Shown in pieces: positions 1-7,941 of a stretch of DNA of 51,145 nt. Position numbers and translations under genes: made by a program. The stretch comes from Rhodobacter sp. (lineage in GTDB: Bacteria > Pseudomonadota > Alphaproteobacteria > Rhodobacterales > Rhodobacteraceae): positions 1 to 51,145 of the forward strand of contig JAIXRW010000039.1 of the NCBI GenBank assembly GCA_027484985.1, given 5' to 3'. The notes under the pieces are model-generated. The model made no database searches and was not told the DNA's origin. It was given only the letters and a program-made list of their open reading frames with translations. How positions within the stretch are numbered: position 1 is the first letter of the stretch; the number at the start of each line of letters is the position of its first letter.

Positions 1-765
1 ATGCCCGAACCCCGCGCCCCCCGCCTTGCCGTGCTGATCGACGCCGACAACGTTCCCTCGGGCTATGCCGAAGCGATCTTCGAGGAAATCGCGTCCCTGG
101 GCGAAGCCAGCGTGCGCCGCATCTATGGCGACTGGTCCGCCCAACGCCTTGGCGGCTGGGCGAAAAAGGTGGCCGCCCTCGGCCTTGTGGCCGACCAGCA
201 ATTCTCCAACACCAAGGGCAAGAACGCCTCGGATATCGGCCTTGTCATCGCCGCGATGGATTTCCTCCATTCGGGCCTGTTCGACGGCTTCGTCCTCGTC
301 TCCTCCGACAGCGATTTCACCCGCCTTGCCGCGCGCATCCGCGAACAGGGGCTTGACGTGTTCGGAATCGGTGAAAAGAAAACGCCCGAAGCCTTCCGTC
401 AGGCCTGCAAACGCTTCATCTATGTCGAAAACCTCGGCTCGCCCGAAGACCACGAACCGCAGGCCGACCCCGCCCCGCGCGCCGCCGCCCGCAACGAACC
501 CGCCGAACCCAAACCCGCCAATACCGGCGGCAAGGAACCGCCCGCCAAGGCGATCCCCCTGATCGTCGCCGCCATGCGCGCCATCGACCCCGATGGCGAA
601 TGGTATTCGCTCGGTCAGGTCGGCCAATACATCACACAAGGCAACCCCGATTTCGACACCCGCACCTATGGCAGCGCGAAACTGTCCGACCTTGTCCGCA
701 AAATCAGCCGGTTCGAGGTGAAACAGGGCGCAGGCAGCCAGTTGCAGATGCGCGACCTCGCCTGA
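1..765 (+). CDS. NYN domain protein with C-terminal OST-HTH/LOTUS-like domain
   Basis: This is a 254-residue protein of the LabA/DUF88 (NYN) family, PIN-fold putative metal-dependent ribonucleases. The acidic residues expected for metal binding are visible: D14 and D16 in LIDADN, D78 in the KNASDIGL stretch, and D103/D105 in SSDSDF. A low-complexity linker rich in Pro, Ala and Glu follows (about 148-180). Residues about 183-250 resemble an OST-HTH/LOTUS winged helix, a module linked to RNA binding. That architecture is known from many bacteria and suggests RNA cleavage or binding, but the substrate is unknown. The reading frame begins on the first base of the window, so the true start and the promoter cannot be checked; codons could be missing upstream. 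It is not obviously in an operon with the next gene, which lies 112 bases downstream. Confidence 0.85.
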   Translation: MPEPRAPRLAVLIDADNVPSGYAEAIFEEIASLGEASVRRIYGDWSAQRLGGWAKKVAALGLVADQQFSNTKGKNASDIGLVIAAMDFLHSGLFDGFVLVSSDSDFTRLAARIREQGLDVFGIGEKKTPEAFRQACKRFIYVENLGSPEDHEPQADPAPRAAARNEPAEPKPANTGGKEPPAKAIPLIVAAMRAIDPDGEWYSLGQVGQYITQGNPDFDTRTYGSAKLSDLVRKISRFEVKQGAGSQLQMRDLA

Positions 766-791
766 TCCCCGCGCCGCCCGTCCGCACCCTG

Positions 792-821
792 CCCCCGCGC
801 ACATCCCCTGCGCGGGCGGGG
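792..821 (+). other. GC-rich hairpin downstream of the NYN gene
   Basis: CCCGCGC at 794-800 pairs with GCGCGGG at 810-816 around a nine-base loop, and flanking C and G runs may lengthen the stem. No T tract follows, so it is at best a weak or factor-dependent terminator. Confidence 0.4.
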
Positions 822-877
822 GCCTGTCAACCGCGCCGCATCCGGCCTATGATTAGGGGTCTTGCAGGAGAACACGG

Positions 878-1918
878 ATGCAGATCGAACTTGGCCTCGA
901 TTCCTTCGGTGACACCACGCTGGGGTCCGACGGAACACCCAAACCCCATGATCAGGTGCTGCGTGACGTGGTCGAACAGGGCGTTCTGGCCGATGAACTG
1001 GGCATCCATTTCCTCGGCTTGGGCGAACATCACCGCGCCGATTTCGCCATTTCCTCACCCGAAATGGTCTTGGCCGCCATCGCCGCCCGCACCCGCCAGA
1101 TCCGCCTCGGCTCGGCCGTCACCGTCCTGTCCTCCGACGATCCGGTCCGCGTGTTCCAGCGGTTCTCCACCCTCAACGCCCTCTCGAACGGCCGGGCCGA
1201 GGTGATCTTGGGCCGCGGCTCCTTTACCGAAAGCTTCCCGCTCTTCGGCTACGAACTCGACGATTACGAACTTCTCTTCGAAGAAAAGCTCGACCTCTTC
1301 GCCACCCTTCTCCGCACCGATACCGTCACATGGCAGGGCCAGACCCGCGCCCCGCTCGTGAACCAGCGCGTTTTCCCGACCCTCGGGCAGGGCATGCAGG
1401 TCTGGGTCGGCGTGGGCGGCAGCCCCGAATCGGTGGTGCGCGTGGTGCGGCACGATCTGCAAATGATGCTCGCCATCATTGGCGGCGACCCGCGCCGCTT
1501 CAAACCCTATACCGATCTCTACCACCGCGCCTGCGCCCAGATGGGCCGCACCCCCCGCCCCATCGGCATCCATTCCCCCGGCCATGTCGCCGCCACCGAT
1601 GACCTCGCCGCCGAACAGCTCTGGCCGCATTACAAAACCATGTTCGACCGCATCGGCGCCGAACGCGGCTGGCCCCCCGTCACCCCCGACCGCTTCATGG
1701 CCGAAATCACCGGCGGCTCGCTCTATGTCGGCGCACCCGAAACCGTGGCCCGCAAGATCGCCGCCGCGATGACGGCGCTTGGCGTCACGCGCTTTGACAT
1801 GAAATACGCCACCGGCCCCATGCCCCATGCCCAACTGATGGAAGGCATCCGCCTTTACGGCGAAAAGGTCATCCCGCTGGTGCGCGACATGCTCGCCGAA
1901 CCCATCGCCGCGCAATAA
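878..1918 (+). CDS. LLM-class flavin-dependent oxidoreductase (bacterial luciferase-like)
   Basis: The protein has 346 residues and a TIM-barrel luciferase-like fold. The N-terminal region carries the GLGEHH motif typical of the LLM family, followed by an LGSAV strand and a flavin/phosphate-binding type GRGS loop. Members are FMN- or F420-dependent monooxygenases; in Proteobacteria FMN supplied by a separate reductase is usual. No substrate can be assigned. The ATG is preceded by AGGAG with seven bases of spacing, which supports the start. The gene appears monocistronic: it follows the NYN gene by 112 bases and faces rppH across a repeat-filled convergent junction. Confidence 0.88.
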   Translation: MQIELGLDSFGDTTLGSDGTPKPHDQVLRDVVEQGVLADELGIHFLGLGEHHRADFAISSPEMVLAAIAARTRQIRLGSAVTVLSSDDPVRVFQRFSTLNALSNGRAEVILGRGSFTESFPLFGYELDDYELLFEEKLDLFATLLRTDTVTWQGQTRAPLVNQRVFPTLGQGMQVWVGVGGSPESVVRVVRHDLQMMLAIIGGDPRRFKPYTDLYHRACAQMGRTPRPIGIHSPGHVAATDDLAAEQLWPHYKTMFDRIGAERGWPPVTPDRFMAEITGGSLYVGAPETVARKIAAAMTALGVTRFDMKYATGPMPHAQLMEGIRLYGEKVIPLVRDMLAEPIAAQ

Positions 1919-1944
1919 CCCGCACGCCTTGCATTTTCTGCCCC

Positions 1945-2054
1945 CAAATATCCTAGGGGGGTGAATTGCCGCGGCACGCGGCAAAAGGGGGGGCAAGGCC
2001 CCCCCTCACCCGCGCGCTTGCGCGCTCATCGGCGTGCGGCCCCAACGGGGCCGC
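1945..2054. repeat. Structured intergenic repeat, copy R1 (CAAATATCC family)
   Basis: This element fills the convergent junction between the flavin enzyme and rppH. In order it holds CAAATATCC at 1945-1953 and a G run; TTGCCGC 1966-1972 pairing with GCGGCAA 1978-1984; seven G at 1987-1993 pairing with seven C at 1999-2005; GCGCGC 2012-2017 pairing with GCGCGC 2020-2025; and GCGGCCCC 2036-2043 pairing with GGGGCCGC 2047-2054 around an AAC loop. The order of CAAATATCC, one short hairpin and a G-run/C-run hairpin is shared with copies at 19764-19880 and 31435-31570. R1 lacks the left arm (GAGTATTTGG) that those two carry. The G/C hairpins may also act as a bidirectional transcription barrier. 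Confidence 0.8.
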
Positions 2055-2080
2055 TCCGTCAGATCACCGTCACAGGCCTG

Positions 2081-2557
2081 TCAGGCCAGATGCGGGCGGA
2101 ACGCGGCCACCACCTGCTCATAGACCGCCCGCTTGAACGGCACGATCGAACTGACCAGTTCCCCCGCCCCGATCCAGCGCCAGTGGCTGAATTCCGGGTG
2201 TTCGGTCGCAATGCGGATATCGTCATCGCGGCCGGTAAAGCGGAACAGGAACCACTTCTGCCGCTGGCCACGATATTTGCCGCCCCAGACCTTGCCCAGC
2301 AATTCCGGCGGCAGGTCATAGGTCACCCAGTCCTCCGTCTTGGCGACGAACTCGACCAGATCCCCCGTCACCCCGGTCTCTTCCCGCAACTCGCGCAGCG
2401 CCGCTTCGCGCGGCTTCTCGCCGTCGTCGATTCCGCCTTGCGGCATCTGCCAGGCTTGCATGGTCGAATCCAGCCGCTGCCCGGCAAAGATCTCGCCCTG
2501 CCGGTTGATCAGCACGATCCCCACGCAGGGGCGATAAGGCAGGTCGCTCTCGGTCAT
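2081..2557 (-). CDS. rppH: RNA pyrophosphohydrolase (Nudix)
   Basis: The 158-residue protein belongs to the RppH/NudH group. The Nudix box lies at residues 41-63 with the core RELREETGV, whose glutamates bind the catalytic metals. RppH removes pyrophosphate from the 5' triphosphate end of mRNAs, exposing them to RNase E-type decay, and acts in the cytoplasm. Length and the N-terminal YRPCVGIVL stretch match the family closely. It is the last gene of a minus-strand cluster, 37 bases after ctpA, and may be cotranscribed with it. Downstream lies the R1 repeat. The Nudix family is certain; the RppH assignment rests on length, N-terminus and gene order. Confidence 0.93.
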   Translation of the reverse strand: MTESDLPYRPCVGIVLINRQGEIFAGQRLDSTMQAWQMPQGGIDDGEKPREAALRELREETGVTGDLVEFVAKTEDWVTYDLPPELLGKVWGGKYRGQRQKWFLFRFTGRDDDIRIATEHPEFSHWRWIGAGELVSSIVPFKRAVYEQVVAAFRPHLA

Positions 2558-2594
2558 GTCCTGCGGGCCGCACCGTCAGGCGCGGCCCCCTTTC

Positions 2595-3941
2595 CTATTG
2601 CTCTTGCGCCAGGGCCACGGTCGAAAGCCCGTGGATGATATCGACCGCATAGGCCAGCTGGTAATCCTCGTCGCGCAGCTTGGCGGCTTCCTCGACCTTG
2701 GCGCGCTCTTCCTCCAGCAGCTTCTTCTCGTCCTCGGTCATCGAATCATTCGACAGGATGCCGCGCAGATCGGCCTCCGACCGCCCGCCCTGTGCATCGG
2801 TTTCCAGCTCGGGCTTGGCCGCCGGATCAACCGGCTTGGGCTGGTTCACCACGATATCGGGCATCACCCCCAGCGCCTGGATCGACCGGCCAGACGGCGT
2901 GTAATACCGCGCCGTGGTCAGCCGCATCGCCCCCTCGCCGCGCAGCGGAATCACCGTCTGCACCGACCCTTTGCCAAAAGACTTGGTGCCCACCACGATC
3001 GCGCGGTGATGGTCCTGCAACGCCCCCGTCACGATCTCCGAAGCCGATGCCGACCCGCCATTGATCAGCACCACCACCGGCTTGCCATTGGTCAGATCGC
3101 CGGGTGTGGCATTGAACCGCTCGCCATCCTGCGGGTTGCGCCCGCGGGTCGAAACGATCTCGCCCTTTTCAAGGAAGGCGTCCGACACGCTAATCGCCTC
3201 GGTCAGCAACCCGCCGGGGTTGTTGCGCAGATCGATGACAAAGCCTTCCACATTCTCCAGACCGCCCAGCTCGGTCACATATTTCTTCAGCTCCGATTGC
3301 AGGCCCGGCGTCGTCTGGTCGTTGAAGGTCGAGATACGCAACACCACCGTCTTGCCCACCACACGGCCCTTCACCGCCGTCACCTTGATCGTGTCACGGA
3401 TCAACGACACGTCGAACGGGTCGGCCACACCATCGCGCACGATGGTCAGGATGATCTCGGAACCGACCGGCCCGCGCATCTTGTCCACCGCCTCGTCCAG
3501 CGTCAGGCCCGATGTCGTCTCGCCATTGACCTGCGTGATGAAATCGCCCGCCTTGATGCCCGCCTTGTCGGCCGGCGTGCCGTCCATGGGCGAGACGACC
3601 TTGATAAAGCCTTCTTCCTGCGTGACCTCGATGCCAAGGCCCCCGAACTCGCCCCGCGTCTGCACCTGCATATCGGCAAAATCGTCGGGCGCCATATAGC
3701 TCGAATGCGGATCAAGCGATGTCAGCATCCCGCTGATCGCCGCCTGAATCAGCTTTTCACTGTCGGTTTCTTCCACATATTGCGACCGCACCCGTTCAAA
3801 GATGTCCCCGAACAGGTCAAGCTGTTCATAGACCGATGCGCTGTGCTTGGTCTCCTCGGCAATCAGGGGCCCCGCCACCTGCGTGGCAAGCAATGCGCCG
3901 GCAACCGTGCCGCCCAGCGCGGCCATGACTAGTTTCTTCAT
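2595..3941 (-). CDS. ctpA: S41 family C-terminal processing protease
   Basis: The 448-residue protease has an N-terminal hydrophobic export or anchor segment (about 1-25), a PDZ domain at about 85-165 containing GLGIEV and the DKAGIKAGD turn, and an S41 catalytic domain. Ser299 in GGSASASEI and Lys324 in SFGKGSV, 25 residues apart, match the Ser/Lys dyad of CtpA/CtpB. Such enzymes trim C-termini of periplasmic proteins and in several bacteria degrade peptidoglycan hydrolases. It starts six bases after the envC stop, and the two proteins plausibly act together in envelope remodelling, which is an inference from order. The C-terminal 70 residues are charged and helical. Confidence 0.94.
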   Translation of the reverse strand: MKKLVMAALGGTVAGALLATQVAGPLIAEETKHSASVYEQLDLFGDIFERVRSQYVEETDSEKLIQAAISGMLTSLDPHSSYMAPDDFADMQVQTRGEFGGLGIEVTQEEGFIKVVSPMDGTPADKAGIKAGDFITQVNGETTSGLTLDEAVDKMRGPVGSEIILTIVRDGVADPFDVSLIRDTIKVTAVKGRVVGKTVVLRISTFNDQTTPGLQSELKKYVTELGGLENVEGFVIDLRNNPGGLLTEAISVSDAFLEKGEIVSTRGRNPQDGERFNATPGDLTNGKPVVVLINGGSASASEIVTGALQDHHRAIVVGTKSFGKGSVQTVIPLRGEGAMRLTTARYYTPSGRSIQALGVMPDIVVNQPKPVDPAAKPELETDAQGGRSEADLRGILSNDSMTEDEKKLLEEERAKVEEAAKLRDEDYQLAYAVDIIHGLSTVALAQEQ

Positions 3942-3947
3942 CCGACC

Positions 3948-5084
3948 TCAATCCCTTCCTTCGGCGAACCACTCTTCCGGGTTCACCGGATCGGCCCCTT
4001 GCCGCACTTCCACGTAAAGCGTTTCCGTCTCGCGCGTTCCGCCCGCATCTTCCGATACCGCCATCAGATCGGCAAGTGTCGGATCGGTGCCCCCCATCAG
4101 GCCCAGCGGCGCGCCCGCGGCGACCACCTCGCCCACCTCTCCATATACGGTCTGCAATCCTGCCAGCACCAGAAGATAGCCGCCCCCCGGTTCAAGGATG
4201 ATCACATTTCCGTAGTCCAGAAGCGGCCCCACATACCGGATCGTCGAAGGCCACGGCGCCGTCACCAGCGCGCGCGGCCGCACCGAAAGCGTCAGCCCCG
4301 GCCGCGCCACACCTGCCGCATCCGCCTCGCCCGGCCGCCGCAACACCGATCCCCGCGCCGGAAACGGCAAGCGGCCCTTGGCGGTAATGAAGTAATTCTC
4401 GTCATCCTCGATCGGCGCCAACCCCGAGGCAAAGGCATCCAGCGTATCCGCGCTTTCCAGCAACTGGCGCAATTCCGCCGGGTCCTCGGTAAAGCGGCGC
4501 GGCAGTTCGGTGCGGTCCGACATGGCCTGCGACAGCGCGCTGCGCGCATCCTGCGCCGCCTTCAACCCGCGCGCCAGCGTATCGCCCGCCGCAATCTGCA
4601 ATTCGCGCAATTCGCGCAACTCGGCCAAGGCACCCTTCAACCGCATCGCCTCGCCCTGCACGGCGGGCGTCACATCGGCCAGCATCATGCCCGAACGCAC
4701 CGTGCCCAAAGGCCCCGACGGATGCATCATCAACAGCGGTCCGGGGTCTTGGCTCAGCTGGGCCAGCACGGCAACCAACTGCCCGATCCGCTCGCGTTGC
4801 GCGTTGAACTGCAAGGTCAGCGCGGTTTCACGCAGGCTCGCCTGCCGCAGCGCCTCGCGCAGCACGCCCAACCCGCTTTCATAGGCGCCGATGGTCTGGG
4901 TCAACGCCGCCACACGGTCTTTCGCACCCTTTGCCGACTGAAGCGCCGACACCGCCCTTTGCAGATCGGCCGCCGCCTGCCCCGCCTGCCCCGCCACACC
5001 CTGCCCCGCCACACCCTGACCGCCCTCCTGCCCGGCCACGGGCAGGGCCATCAGCACCATCAGGGCGGCAGCGCGCAGGATCAT
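3948..5084 (-). CDS. envC: Murein hydrolase activator, EnvC-like (degenerate M23 domain)
   Basis: The protein has 378 residues when read from the ATG at 5084, which overlaps the gpmI stop as ATGA; an in-frame upstream extension lies inside gpmI and is unlikely. It has a signal peptide (MILRAAALMVLMALPVAGQ), a long coiled coil (about 30-190) and a C-terminal LytM/M23-like domain. The usual metal-binding histidines of M23 enzymes are missing: the segment reads DYGNVIILEPGGGY where an active enzyme would carry His. A catalytically dead LytM domain plus coiled coil is the hallmark of EnvC-type activators, which switch on amidases at the division septum. Its place between gpmI and ctpA is common in alphaproteobacteria. 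Confidence 0.9.
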   Translation of the reverse strand: MILRAAALMVLMALPVAGQEGGQGVAGQGVAGQAGQAAADLQRAVSALQSAKGAKDRVAALTQTIGAYESGLGVLREALRQASLRETALTLQFNAQRERIGQLVAVLAQLSQDPGPLLMMHPSGPLGTVRSGMMLADVTPAVQGEAMRLKGALAELRELRELQIAAGDTLARGLKAAQDARSALSQAMSDRTELPRRFTEDPAELRQLLESADTLDAFASGLAPIEDDENYFITAKGRLPFPARGSVLRRPGEADAAGVARPGLTLSVRPRALVTAPWPSTIRYVGPLLDYGNVIILEPGGGYLLVLAGLQTVYGEVGEVVAAGAPLGLMGGTDPTLADLMAVSEDAGGTRETETLYVEVRQGADPVNPEEWFAEGRD

Positions 5085-6598
5085 GCGATCAGGCTTTTGC
5101 CGGTCATCTCGGGCGGCAGCGGCAGGCCCATCAGCCCCAGCACCGTCGGCGCAAGATCGGCCAGCCGCCCCGACCGCAGCCTTGCCCCCGCAGGCCCGCC
5201 AAACAAAATCACCGGCACGGGGTTCGTCGTATGCGCCGTATGCGGCCCGCCCGTCACGGGGTCGATCATCACCTCGCAATTGCCATGGTCGGCGCACACC
5301 ACCATCGCGCCCCCCGCCGCCTCCAGCGCGGCAAGCGCACGGCCCAGCCCCGCATCCACCGCCTCGCAGGCCTTGATCGCGGCGCCCAGATCGCCGGTAT
5401 GCCCCACCATGTCGGGGTTGGCGAAATTCACCACGATCAGGTCATGGCGCGCCTCGATGGCCTTCACCAATTCGTCGGCAACCTCGGCCGCACTCATTTC
5501 AGGCTGCAAGTCATAGGTCGCCACCTTGGGCGATTTCGGCATCGCCCGCGCCTCGCCCTCGAACGGCACCTCGCGGCCCCCGTTCAGGAAAAACGTCACA
5601 TGCGGATATTTCTCGGTCTCGGCTAGCCGGAACTGCGTCCGCCCCGCCTTGGCCACCCATTCCCCCAGCGTATTCGGGATCGACCGCTTGGGATAGGCCG
5701 TCTCCATATAGGCGTTGTGACGGTCGGAATATTCCACCATCCCCAAAGCCGCCGCCCATTTCGGGCGCGTGCCCGTCTCGAACTCTTTGAACGCAGGATC
5801 GGCCAAAGCCGCCAGAATCTCCCGCGCCCGATCCGCTCGGAAATTCAGGCAAAACAGCCCGTCCCCATCCCGCGCCCCGCCATAACCCGCAATCACCGTG
5901 GGCGCGATGAACTCGTCCGTCTCGCCCTTGGCGTAAGATGCCGCCACCGCCGCCGCGGGGCTATCGGCCGCCTCGCCCTCGCCGCGCACCATGGCGGCAA
6001 AGGCACGGCCCACCCGCTCCCAGCGGTTGTCGCGGTCCATCGCCCAATAACGGCCGATCACGGTAGCCACCTTCACCCCCGCAGGCAGACCCGCCACCAA
6101 TTCGTCGATGAACCCCGCCGCCGAGCTTGGCGCCACATCGCGCCCGTCCGTCACCGCATGCAGCCAGACCGGCACCCCCGCCCCCGCAATCGCCTTTGCG
6201 GCCGCCAGCACATGCACGATATGCCCGTGAACGCCCCCGTTCGACACCACGCCCATCAGATGCGCCGCCCCGCCCGATGCCTTCAGCTTGGCCACAAAGG
6301 CCAGCAAAGCCTCGTTCTTCGCAAAAGACCCGTCCTCGATCGCCAGATCGATGGCGCCAAGGTCCATCGCCACCACCCGCCCCGCGCCAATATTGGTGTG
6401 TCCCACCTCGGAATTGCCCATCTGCCCCGTGGGCAGCCCCACATCCGGCCCGTGCGTCACCAGCGTGGTATGGGGGCAGGTTGCCATCAGCCGGTTGAAA
6501 TTCGGCACATCCGCCAGCGCCGGAGCATTCCCCGTCTTGGTCTCCGACAGACCCCAGCCATCAAGAATGCACAGCACGACGGGTTTCGGATGGGTCAT
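5081..6598 (-). CDS. gpmI: 2,3-bisphosphoglycerate-independent phosphoglycerate mutase
   Basis: The protein has 505 residues and interconverts 3- and 2-phosphoglycerate in glycolysis with two Mn ions. It has the N-terminal metal-binding aspartate in ILDGWG, the phosphoserine nucleophile Ser63 in GQMGNSEVGH, the substrate loop around DGRDV, and C-terminal metal motifs FANPDMVGHTG and CADHGNCE. Length fits the family. Two starts are possible: GTG at 6604 or ATG at 6598. GGAAGGA upstream sits only three bases from the GTG but nine from the ATG, so ATG is preferred. The stop overlaps the envC start. Upstream, two tandem AT-rich hairpins separate it from rlmH and could uncouple its expression. Confidence 0.96.
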   Translation of the reverse strand: MTHPKPVVLCILDGWGLSETKTGNAPALADVPNFNRLMATCPHTTLVTHGPDVGLPTGQMGNSEVGHTNIGAGRVVAMDLGAIDLAIEDGSFAKNEALLAFVAKLKASGGAAHLMGVVSNGGVHGHIVHVLAAAKAIAGAGVPVWLHAVTDGRDVAPSSAAGFIDELVAGLPAGVKVATVIGRYWAMDRDNRWERVGRAFAAMVRGEGEAADSPAAAVAASYAKGETDEFIAPTVIAGYGGARDGDGLFCLNFRADRAREILAALADPAFKEFETGTRPKWAAALGMVEYSDRHNAYMETAYPKRSIPNTLGEWVAKAGRTQFRLAETEKYPHVTFFLNGGREVPFEGEARAMPKSPKVATYDLQPEMSAAEVADELVKAIEARHDLIVVNFANPDMVGHTGDLGAAIKACEAVDAGLGRALAALEAAGGAMVVCADHGNCEVMIDPVTGGPHTAHTTNPVPVILFGGPAGARLRSGRLADLAPTVLGLMGLPLPPEMTGKSLIA

Positions 6599-6672
6599 GG
6601 TCACGGTCCTTCCAGCACGGTTGAACGTTCATACCGCCCGTAGGGGTTGCGGGCAACGGCAGCGGCATCGCG

Positions 6673-6722
6673 GCCAAGAGTTTTCAGAAAACTCTTGGCA
6701 AATTTCTTCAGAAGAAATTTGC
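6673..6722. repeat. Tandem pair of perfect AT-rich hairpins (rlmH-gpmI junction)
   Basis: Hairpin one: GCCAAGAGTTTT at 6673-6684 pairs perfectly with AAAACTCTTGGC at 6688-6699 around a CAG loop. Hairpin two: GCAAATTTCTTC at 6698-6709 pairs perfectly with GAAGAAATTTGC at 6711-6722 around one base. They share two bases, and hairpin two begins one base past the rlmH stop. Their AT content stands out from the surroundings. No T tract follows on either strand, so an RNA-processing or stability role is as likely as termination. The GCCAAGANTTTTC half is shared with the hairpin at 31591-31609. Confidence 0.85.
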
Positions 6723-6723
6723 G

Positions 6724-7194
6724 TCACGCCCTGTGATAGGGTCCGCCCGCCAGAATCGTTGCCGCGCGATACAGCTGTTCGGCCAGCATCACCCGCACCA
6801 GCAGATGCGGCCAGACCATCGCCCCGAAACTGACCGAGAAATCCGCCTTCGCCCGCAGCGCCGGTGCAATCCCGTCCGCCCCGCCGATGACAAAGGCCAC
6901 ATCCTGCCGCCCCGCATCGCGCCAGCGCGCCAGCATCGCGGCAAAGTCGGGCGATGACATCACCCGCCCGCGTTCATCCATCGTCACCACCAGCGCGGCC
7001 GCAGGCAGGGCCCGCGCGATCAGCTCGGCCTCGGCCTCCATCCCGCCGCCCTTCTTGTCCTCGACCTCGATCTCGGCCAGCGGGCCCAGCCCCAGCGGCC
7101 GCCCCGTCCGGTCGAACCGCGCCACGTAATCATCGACCAGCATCCGCTCGGGGCCAGACCGCATCCGCCCCACGGCCACCAGACCCAGCCGCAT
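6724..7194 (-). CDS. rlmH: 23S rRNA (pseudouridine-1915 N3)-methyltransferase
   Basis: The 156-residue SPOUT-class methyltransferase modifies pseudouridine 1915 in helix 69 of 23S rRNA in assembled ribosomes. The knotted SAM-binding region is seen as VIGGADGI followed by the C-terminal helix with MVWPHLLVRVMLAEQLYRA, and the protein ends in the family's GGPYHR tail. Length is exactly as expected. The start codon directly follows the rsfS stop (TGAATG), implying translational coupling. The rsfS-rlmH pairing is widespread in bacteria and links two ribosome-associated functions. Confidence 0.97.
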   Translation of the reverse strand: MRLGLVAVGRMRSGPERMLVDDYVARFDRTGRPLGLGPLAEIEVEDKKGGGMEAEAELIARALPAAALVVTMDERGRVMSSPDFAAMLARWRDAGRQDVAFVIGGADGIAPALRAKADFSVSFGAMVWPHLLVRVMLAEQLYRAATILAGGPYHRA

Positions 7195-7575
7195 TCAGGC
7201 GCTGGCGGGGTTGCGATGGGCGTCGCCCGGAAGCCACATCTTTTCCAGCTGATAGAACTCGCGCACCTCGGGGCGGAAGACATGGACGATCACATCGCCC
7301 GTGTCGATCAGCACCCAGTCGCCGGTTTCCTTGCCTTCCATCTTCACCGGCAGATGCAGCTCCTGCTTCAGCCGGTCCGCCAGCTTTTCGGAAATCGCCG
7401 CGACCTGCCGTGTCGAACGGCCCGAACAGATGACCATGTAATCGGCCACATCCGACCGTCCGCGCAGATCGATCTGCACGACATCCTCGGCCTTGTCATC
7501 GTCGAGCGAGGAAAGAACGCGCGCCAGAAGCTCTTCGGCAGTGAAGGCATCGGCACTTGCCGCGACCGCGCTCAT
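7195..7575 (-). CDS. rsfS: Ribosome silencing factor RsfS (Iojap family)
   Basis: The protein has 126 residues when read from the ATG at 7575 (MSAVAASADAF). RsfS binds ribosomal protein L14 and blocks subunit joining under nutrient limitation. The Iojap core is clear: DDKAEDVVQIDL, ADYMVICSGRSTRQV, GDWVLIDTGDVIVHVF and FYQLEKMW. An in-frame extension reaches 7686, but residues upstream of 7575 do not resemble the family. The Shine-Dalgarno sequence before 7575 is weak, so a slightly different start is possible. It is the first recognisable gene of the minus-strand operon, and the 92-bp tandem array lies upstream of it, so its promoter must lie in or near 7576-7940. Confidence 0.94.
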   Translation of the reverse strand: MSAVAASADAFTAEELLARVLSSLDDDKAEDVVQIDLRGRSDVADYMVICSGRSTRQVAAISEKLADRLKQELHLPVKMEGKETGDWVLIDTGDVIVHVFRPEVREFYQLEKMWLPGDAHRNPASA

Positions 7576-7941
7576 GCGCTCGGCCCGCGGCCCGACCGGC
7601 AAGCCGGTCGTAGGGTCAGAATGAGACAGGACATCGTCCTCCAGGGTTGCGCGCCGAACCCACCCCGGCGCAGGGAGCATGACCAAAGGCTACCACCATG
7701 CGTGCAACTTCTCAACGGCAGGCAAACGGGCCAAGGCAAGTCGGGCGACGTAGCGCCAAGATGGCAACGGTGCAAGCGAAAACCGCCACAGGCCCCGAAC
7801 CGGCCTTTCCACAGGCTGCCGCCATACCGCGGCCAAGCATCGCCGCCGTGCGGGGCCAGGCCACGCTCCCTGCTAAAGGTTCCGGCACGCCGAAGAAACC
7901 CATGCGCCACATCGGCACGACTGGCCTACACCGCCCCCCAT
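7576..7941. other. Non-coding stretch upstream of rsfS, entry to the tandem array
   Basis: I see no convincing gene here. Open frames exist on both strands only because the sequence is so GC-rich. The right half (from about 7850) contains weak, decayed resemblance to the 92-bp unit. The rsfS promoter should be here, but I cannot pick a -35/-10 pair with confidence. Confidence 0.5.

Noticed and set aside
5082..5297. N-terminal extension of EnvC
   Set aside because: It lies inside gpmI in another frame; the ATG at 5084 overlaps the gpmI stop and begins a signal peptide.
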